From assembly GCF_002077945.1 (NCBI RefSeq), contig NZ_LVYD01000124.1, positions 62,001-126,000 of the forward strand: a DNA stretch of 64,000 nucleotides, in the 5' to 3' direction. Below are positions 60,626-64,000 of this stretch, piece after piece. Position 1 is the first letter of the stretch. The number at the start of each line of letters is the position of its first letter. Under the pieces are notes generated by a model. That model saw only the letters and a list, made by a program, of their open reading frames with translations. It had not been told where the DNA came from and did not search any database. This stretch comes from Niastella vici. Lineage in GTDB: Bacteria; Bacteroidota; Bacteroidia; Chitinophagales; Chitinophagaceae. The position numbers and the translations under genes are program-made.

Positions 60626-61921
60626 ATGAAACAAGTAACCCTGTGGCTGCTGCTCTTTTCTTTTATTTCGGCGTGCAAAAAAGAAAAGGAGTATGTGGTG
60701 AACCCACCCAAAACCCTGCTTAAAATTGACAGGGTAGTTAATGATTCTACCATTGTTCTCACATGGTCGAAATTCACCGGCAATAACTTTAAAAGGTACC
60801 GGCTCCAGCGCACTGCCACTTATATGAGAAATGGCCAATTTGGCTCATTCACAGAGGAAGTATATTCGGGCAATGATCTAAATGACCTAAGTTTTACCGA
60901 AAACAAAATGCCTTATGCCAGCTACTTTACCTATACCCTGTCTGTCGTAATCTATCCCGATGGTAATGCAACAGATTCAATAAAGTTGCCGAGGATCATT
61001 TCCTACCAGCGGCCCGATGCGCTTACAGGCAACCCGGTTGAGATCCTGACAAACAAACAACAGAAGTGGCTTTATATAACAGAAGATCAAAAGGTGACAC
61101 TGGTTGATTATTCAACCGGCCGGCAAATAACTTCCAAACAATTTCCGGCAAAAACCGGCTACGCATGCCTGGGCGATTTTAACGGCACTAATGAATTATA
61201 TGTGCCGGTACATGATGGTACGGTGTTGATCCTGGATGCTGCCACCCTGCAGTTGAAAGATAAGATCTATGTAGGCGGACTGGAAGTTGGTTCGGTTGCC
61301 GCGTTTAACGGAAAGCTGTATGTTTCTACCACCGATTATACCGAGTATCCTATCAGATATATCAAGATATATGACCGCGCCACCAAATCACTGACAGCAC
61401 GGGTTGGCACGGGTTATAATACCAGGCTGATGATGCTGGAAAGCACATCCGTTGAGCTGGTTGATGTGTCTTTGTACCCCTCTTCTTATTACGATCTCAA
61501 ATATTATCAATTCAGCGCAGACGGTCAGCTCATAACATCACAGGCAAGAAACTGGAACGACAACACCACTGTCAACAATGGCATCATGCGTTCATTTCCT
61601 GACGGAAGCAGGTTTATCACCTCCAACTATGGGTCAATTTATAAAAAGCCGCTGACCTTTGAGGGCAATATAACTACACTCTATACCTATTCCGACTATG
61701 CGTTCAATACAGATGGATCGATCATTTATGCAGCTGATATCTATCATAATGCGATCTATGCAATCAGTTATCCGGCAAGGACAATCACCAAAACTTACAA
61801 GACGGTCCTGAATCCGGTCAAGATCTTCCGTGATGGCAACACCTTGTATTCTTTAGGAAAATCTCCCAACCAATCCAACGCAGCCGGCAATTTGATGCTC
61901 ATTGAAAAAATTAACCTTTAA
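60626..61921 (+). CDS. Lipoprotein with FnIII-like N-domain and beta-propeller-like body
   Basis: The 431-residue lipoprotein (F-I-S-A-C, Cys17, then K-K-E-K) has a fibronectin-III-like first domain (about 30-120; L-T-W-S-K-F-T-G-N-N-F-K-R-Y-R-L). Blade-like repeats follow (L-Y-V-S-T-T-D, G-S-I-I-Y-A-A-D), as in surface-exposed beta-propellers. The function is unknown. The next gene begins 5 bp after its stop, so the pair forms an operon. Confidence 0.72.
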   Translation: MKQVTLWLLLFSFISACKKEKEYVVNPPKTLLKIDRVVNDSTIVLTWSKFTGNNFKRYRLQRTATYMRNGQFGSFTEEVYSGNDLNDLSFTENKMPYASYFTYTLSVVIYPDGNATDSIKLPRIISYQRPDALTGNPVEILTNKQQKWLYITEDQKVTLVDYSTGRQITSKQFPAKTGYACLGDFNGTNELYVPVHDGTVLILDAATLQLKDKIYVGGLEVGSVAAFNGKLYVSTTDYTEYPIRYIKIYDRATKSLTARVGTGYNTRLMMLESTSVELVDVSLYPSSYYDLKYYQFSADGQLITSQARNWNDNTTVNNGIMRSFPDGSRFITSNYGSIYKKPLTFEGNITTLYTYSDYAFNTDGSIIYAADIYHNAIYAISYPARTITKTYKTVLNPVKIFRDGNTLYSLGKSPNQSNAAGNLMLIEKINL

Positions 61922-61926
61922 CCCCT

Positions 61927-63357
61927 ATGAAAAATAAATTCCCCTTTCAAAAGCTTACCTTTTTTATTCTTTTTGCATCCCTGGCCGCCTGCAAAAAAAA
62001 GGAGATAATAGACCTGAATGAACCCGTTGCCTGTTTTAATGCACAAGCCCTCTCCGCCCCCGCTGCCCTTCGCAATCAATTCCCGGGTCCTGTTGTGCAA
62101 ACAGATTCTACAATTACCTTCTATAACTGTTCCGATACTGGTAACAACGTCACCTACCATTGGGATTTTGGCGACGGAACATCGTCTGATGAAAAAAATC
62201 CTGCGCATAAATATGCCCGGCGGGGATCGTACCAGGTCACCCTGGGGGTTTCTGTTGAAAACAACAGGGCATTCGACACCGCACAAAAAACTGTATCGGT
62301 GGTGCTGGGTGAAAAAAACATTTCTTATGGAAGCGGCAACGATGCGGTACCATTCGCTATTGAAGAAATGGACGGCAATGAATTTGTGGTGCTAAGTGCT
62401 ACCAGCAAAGATGGCAGGTATTATTTAATACAACTGGACAGCCTTTTAAACCAGAAAAGCATGAAAACCCTGCCTGCAGGTTACCAGCTTAACTCCATGC
62501 AGCCAACAACAGACGGCAACTATATTTTTACCGGCACCACGCAGGGTTCAGGTAAAGACAATGAATTGATAAAAATGAAAGCAGATGGCACCCTGCTGTG
62601 GACCAAAACCATTATTGCCGGAGATAATTACACCTATGCTGCGCAAACACCGGATGGCGGCTATGCGATCATTGGTTCAAGACTTTTTGTGGTGGGTGGT
62701 CCTTATGGCGTAGCAAAATATGTTACCGTGGTTGCTAAAACCGATAATAATGGCAACCTGCAATGGCAAAAGGCCTATGACCAGGAATTAATGCTAACCA
62801 CCCGGGATGTAGTTGTTGAACAAAACAGCCTCGTATTAGCGGGCGTCACACAATATAATGGTTCTTGTTCAACCTGCGATTCGCTATATATTACCAAACT
62901 CGATTATGCAGGCAATTTGGTTTGGAAGAACACGATGCCCTGGAGCCTGCTCAATTACGGCTGGGCAGGCACACATATCAGCAAACTTACAAACGGCAAC
63001 TATGGCGTATTTAACGATACCGCAAAAGCCCTTTATTATTTCACTCCATCGGGGAATTTTGTCGACCGTATATTGATCAAAGATAATTTCTCCGGTTTTG
63101 CAAACGCCGCGGATGGAAATCTCATTGTTTTACTTACTCAATCGTCCTTCGGCATAGCCAAATATACTTTAGATGGTTACCAGCAATGGCTTAGCCTCGC
63201 AGATGGAAAAACATACACCCGTTCAGTGGTCATCCGCCGTTTACGTAATGGCGGTTACATTGCCATTGGCTCGCGATACCTGTACACCACCAGTTATCCA
63301 TACATATACAGGGTCATCTTATTACAGGAAATGGATGACACAGGTAAAACGAAGTGA
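61927..63357 (+). CDS. Lipoprotein with PKD domain and beta-propeller-like repeats
   Basis: The 476-residue lipoprotein (S-L-A-A-C, Cys22) has a PKD domain (about 50-125) with the classic Y-H-W-D-F-G-D-G-T-S-S and N-P-A-H-K-Y. Repeats of the type T-P-D-G-G-Y-A-I-I-G and L-T-N-G-N-Y-G follow, as in propeller proteins. It is co-transcribed with the preceding lipoprotein. Both probably face outwards and bind a substrate or each other. A terminator follows. Confidence 0.78.
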   Translation: MKNKFPFQKLTFFILFASLAACKKKEIIDLNEPVACFNAQALSAPAALRNQFPGPVVQTDSTITFYNCSDTGNNVTYHWDFGDGTSSDEKNPAHKYARRGSYQVTLGVSVENNRAFDTAQKTVSVVLGEKNISYGSGNDAVPFAIEEMDGNEFVVLSATSKDGRYYLIQLDSLLNQKSMKTLPAGYQLNSMQPTTDGNYIFTGTTQGSGKDNELIKMKADGTLLWTKTIIAGDNYTYAAQTPDGGYAIIGSRLFVVGGPYGVAKYVTVVAKTDNNGNLQWQKAYDQELMLTTRDVVVEQNSLVLAGVTQYNGSCSTCDSLYITKLDYAGNLVWKNTMPWSLLNYGWAGTHISKLTNGNYGVFNDTAKALYYFTPSGNFVDRILIKDNFSGFANAADGNLIVLLTQSSFGIAKYTLDGYQQWLSLADGKTYTRSVVIRRLRNGGYIAIGSRYLYTTSYPYIYRVILLQEMDDTGKTK

Positions 63358-63400
63358 TTGTAATGATTGCAAGGCTATATCAGGACTTATAAAAATAAAC

Positions 63401-63436
63401 GAGGTTGTATCAAAAGTATGATGCAGCCTCTTTTTA
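63401..63436. terminator. Terminator, same family as 2069-2107
   Basis: GAGGTTGTATCA pairs with TGATGCAGCCTC (two G-T pairs), followed by TTTTTATTCGGG. The T tail and the ATTCGGG beyond it are shared with the hairpin at 2069-2107. Confidence 0.82.
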
Positions 63437-63524
63437 TTCGGGTACCTGATGGAGCCCGGTAGTCGTTTAAGTGGTTCTCAGGTCCTTCGTTTTACTTTTG
63501 ATACATTCTCGTTTATTGAAATAT

Positions 63525-64000
63525 TTATTTGTTTAACCCAAGCTGTTTACGCAGGTCAAGGTTCAAACTATACTGTTCTTCAACCGGCACCGCCTTCCTG
63601 TGATTCTTATTTATGTCTTTCCCTTCCTTTGTCCAAAGAAATGGATAAAAATTAAAGACCTGGTCACCTTGTAATTTCGAAACCTCACTTCTCCAATTTG
63701 TCCACCGGAGGCCATCATAAAATTTTTCCAGGTCATTATTGAAACAAAACTGCAGAAATTCGGAATAGGTTATATCCAGCGGTTCATACTCCAGATTATC
63801 AGGTGATAAATAATAGATCTTGCCAACATCTTTACCAAATCCACCACCATTTAAAAGAAAAAAACCACCAATTGCATCGTCAGCGATCAATAAAAATGAC
63901 GGCGCTTCTCCAAACTCTTTGAATGATTTTCCCTTGTTCCATCCAGGTAGTGTCCGGTTAAGTTTTGAACATCCTGAACCAAGTATCCTTATCCATCCGC
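63525..64000 (-). CDS. DUF2625 family protein (5' end outside window)
   Basis: The minus-strand frame runs from the stop at 63525 to the window edge without a stop, giving about 158 residues; a TTG-started shorter frame (63890) is not the real start. It matches DUF2625: G-W-I-R-I-L-G-S-G, L-L-I-A-D-D-A-I-G-G-F-F, N-G-G-G-F-G, D-G-L-R-W, F-Y-P-F-L-W-T-K-E-G and a C-terminal L-D-L-R-K-Q-L-G. The biochemical function of the family is unknown. It is convergent with the PKD lipoprotein. Confidence 0.85.
   Translation of the reverse strand, partial: GWIRILGSGCSKLNRTLPGWNKGKSFKEFGEAPSFLLIADDAIGGFFLLNGGGFGKDVGKIYYLSPDNLEYEPLDITYSEFLQFCFNNDLEKFYDGLRWTNWRSEVSKLQGDQVFNFYPFLWTKEGKDINKNHRKAVPVEEQYSLNLDLRKQLGLNK

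Noticed and set aside
63449-63655. 68-codon plus-strand frame near the right edge
   Set aside because: It is antisense to the DUF2625 gene and has no protein-like features.

Overview
The window looks like chromosomal DNA from a polysaccharide-degrading Bacteroidota, most likely family Chitinophagaceae (Niastella/Chitinophaga type). The evidence is two SusC/SusD pairs, each under an ECF sigma/FecR pair, many lipoproteins with a Cys-Lys-Lys start, a type IX secretion C-terminal domain on a cellulase, DUF4843, DUF6934 and PKD-like lipoproteins, TAnnTTTG-type -7 promoter elements, and a near absence of Shine-Dalgarno sequences. No rRNA, tRNA, CRISPR array, transposase or phage gene was recognised.

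Layout. 1-2107: the end of a TPR protein, a decayed cupin/AraC locus and one lipoprotein. 2277-9215: a three-gene cluster of circularly permuted ATP-grasp/alpha-E, transglutaminase, and transglutaminase fused to a DUF2126 amidoligase, probably a peptide-bond-forming or peptide-modifying pathway with unknown product. 9462-13852: a methyltransferase, an M13 metallopeptidase and a class-C beta-lactamase-type hydrolase. 14042-16070: a small A+T-rich patch with a macro-like/deoxyribosyltransferase-like protein (possible nucleotide-targeting immune effector), a DUF6934 protein, a 55-residue partner and a 67-bp nested palindrome. 16135-18759: a close relative of rifampin phosphotransferase with an atypical strong Shine-Dalgarno sequence. 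18928-20814: three small exported proteins.

21036-31816 (minus strand) is a complete ECF sigma - FecR - SusC - SusD - DUF4843 - PKD-like - TlpA locus without a glycosidase. 31975-33525 is a Cys-type sulfatase. 33818-43407 (plus strand) is a second uptake locus: alginate-lyase-like protein, ECF sigma (TTG start), FecR, SusC, SusD and a GH5/ricin-type glucanase. 43637-49675 holds an OmpA-type N-domain protein, a BamA/TamA-like barrel, a GH43-like propeller protein, an SDR/Crp divergent pair and a ThuA protein.

49959-52486 is an overlapping three-gene cassette of ECF sigma, DUF4974-type anti-sigma and an STN-plus-beta-barrel outer-membrane protein with no TonB plug. It may be an unusual trans-envelope signalling unit. 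It is followed by an unrecognised secreted protein, a GH9-CBM3c cellulase with a type IX sorting domain, a SUMF1-like lipoprotein and a GH11 xylanase lipoprotein with two LacI-type operator-like sites. A 189-bp palindromic MITE-like element separates the cellulase from the SUMF1 gene. The window ends with an ABM monooxygenase-like protein, two beta-propeller lipoproteins and a DUF2625 gene cut by the edge.

Together, 31-60 kb reads as a plant-cell-wall degradation region: endoglucanases (GH5, GH9-CBM3c), a xylanase (GH11), a GH43-like enzyme, a lyase-like protein and a sulfatase, alongside sigma/anti-sigma surface-sensing systems.
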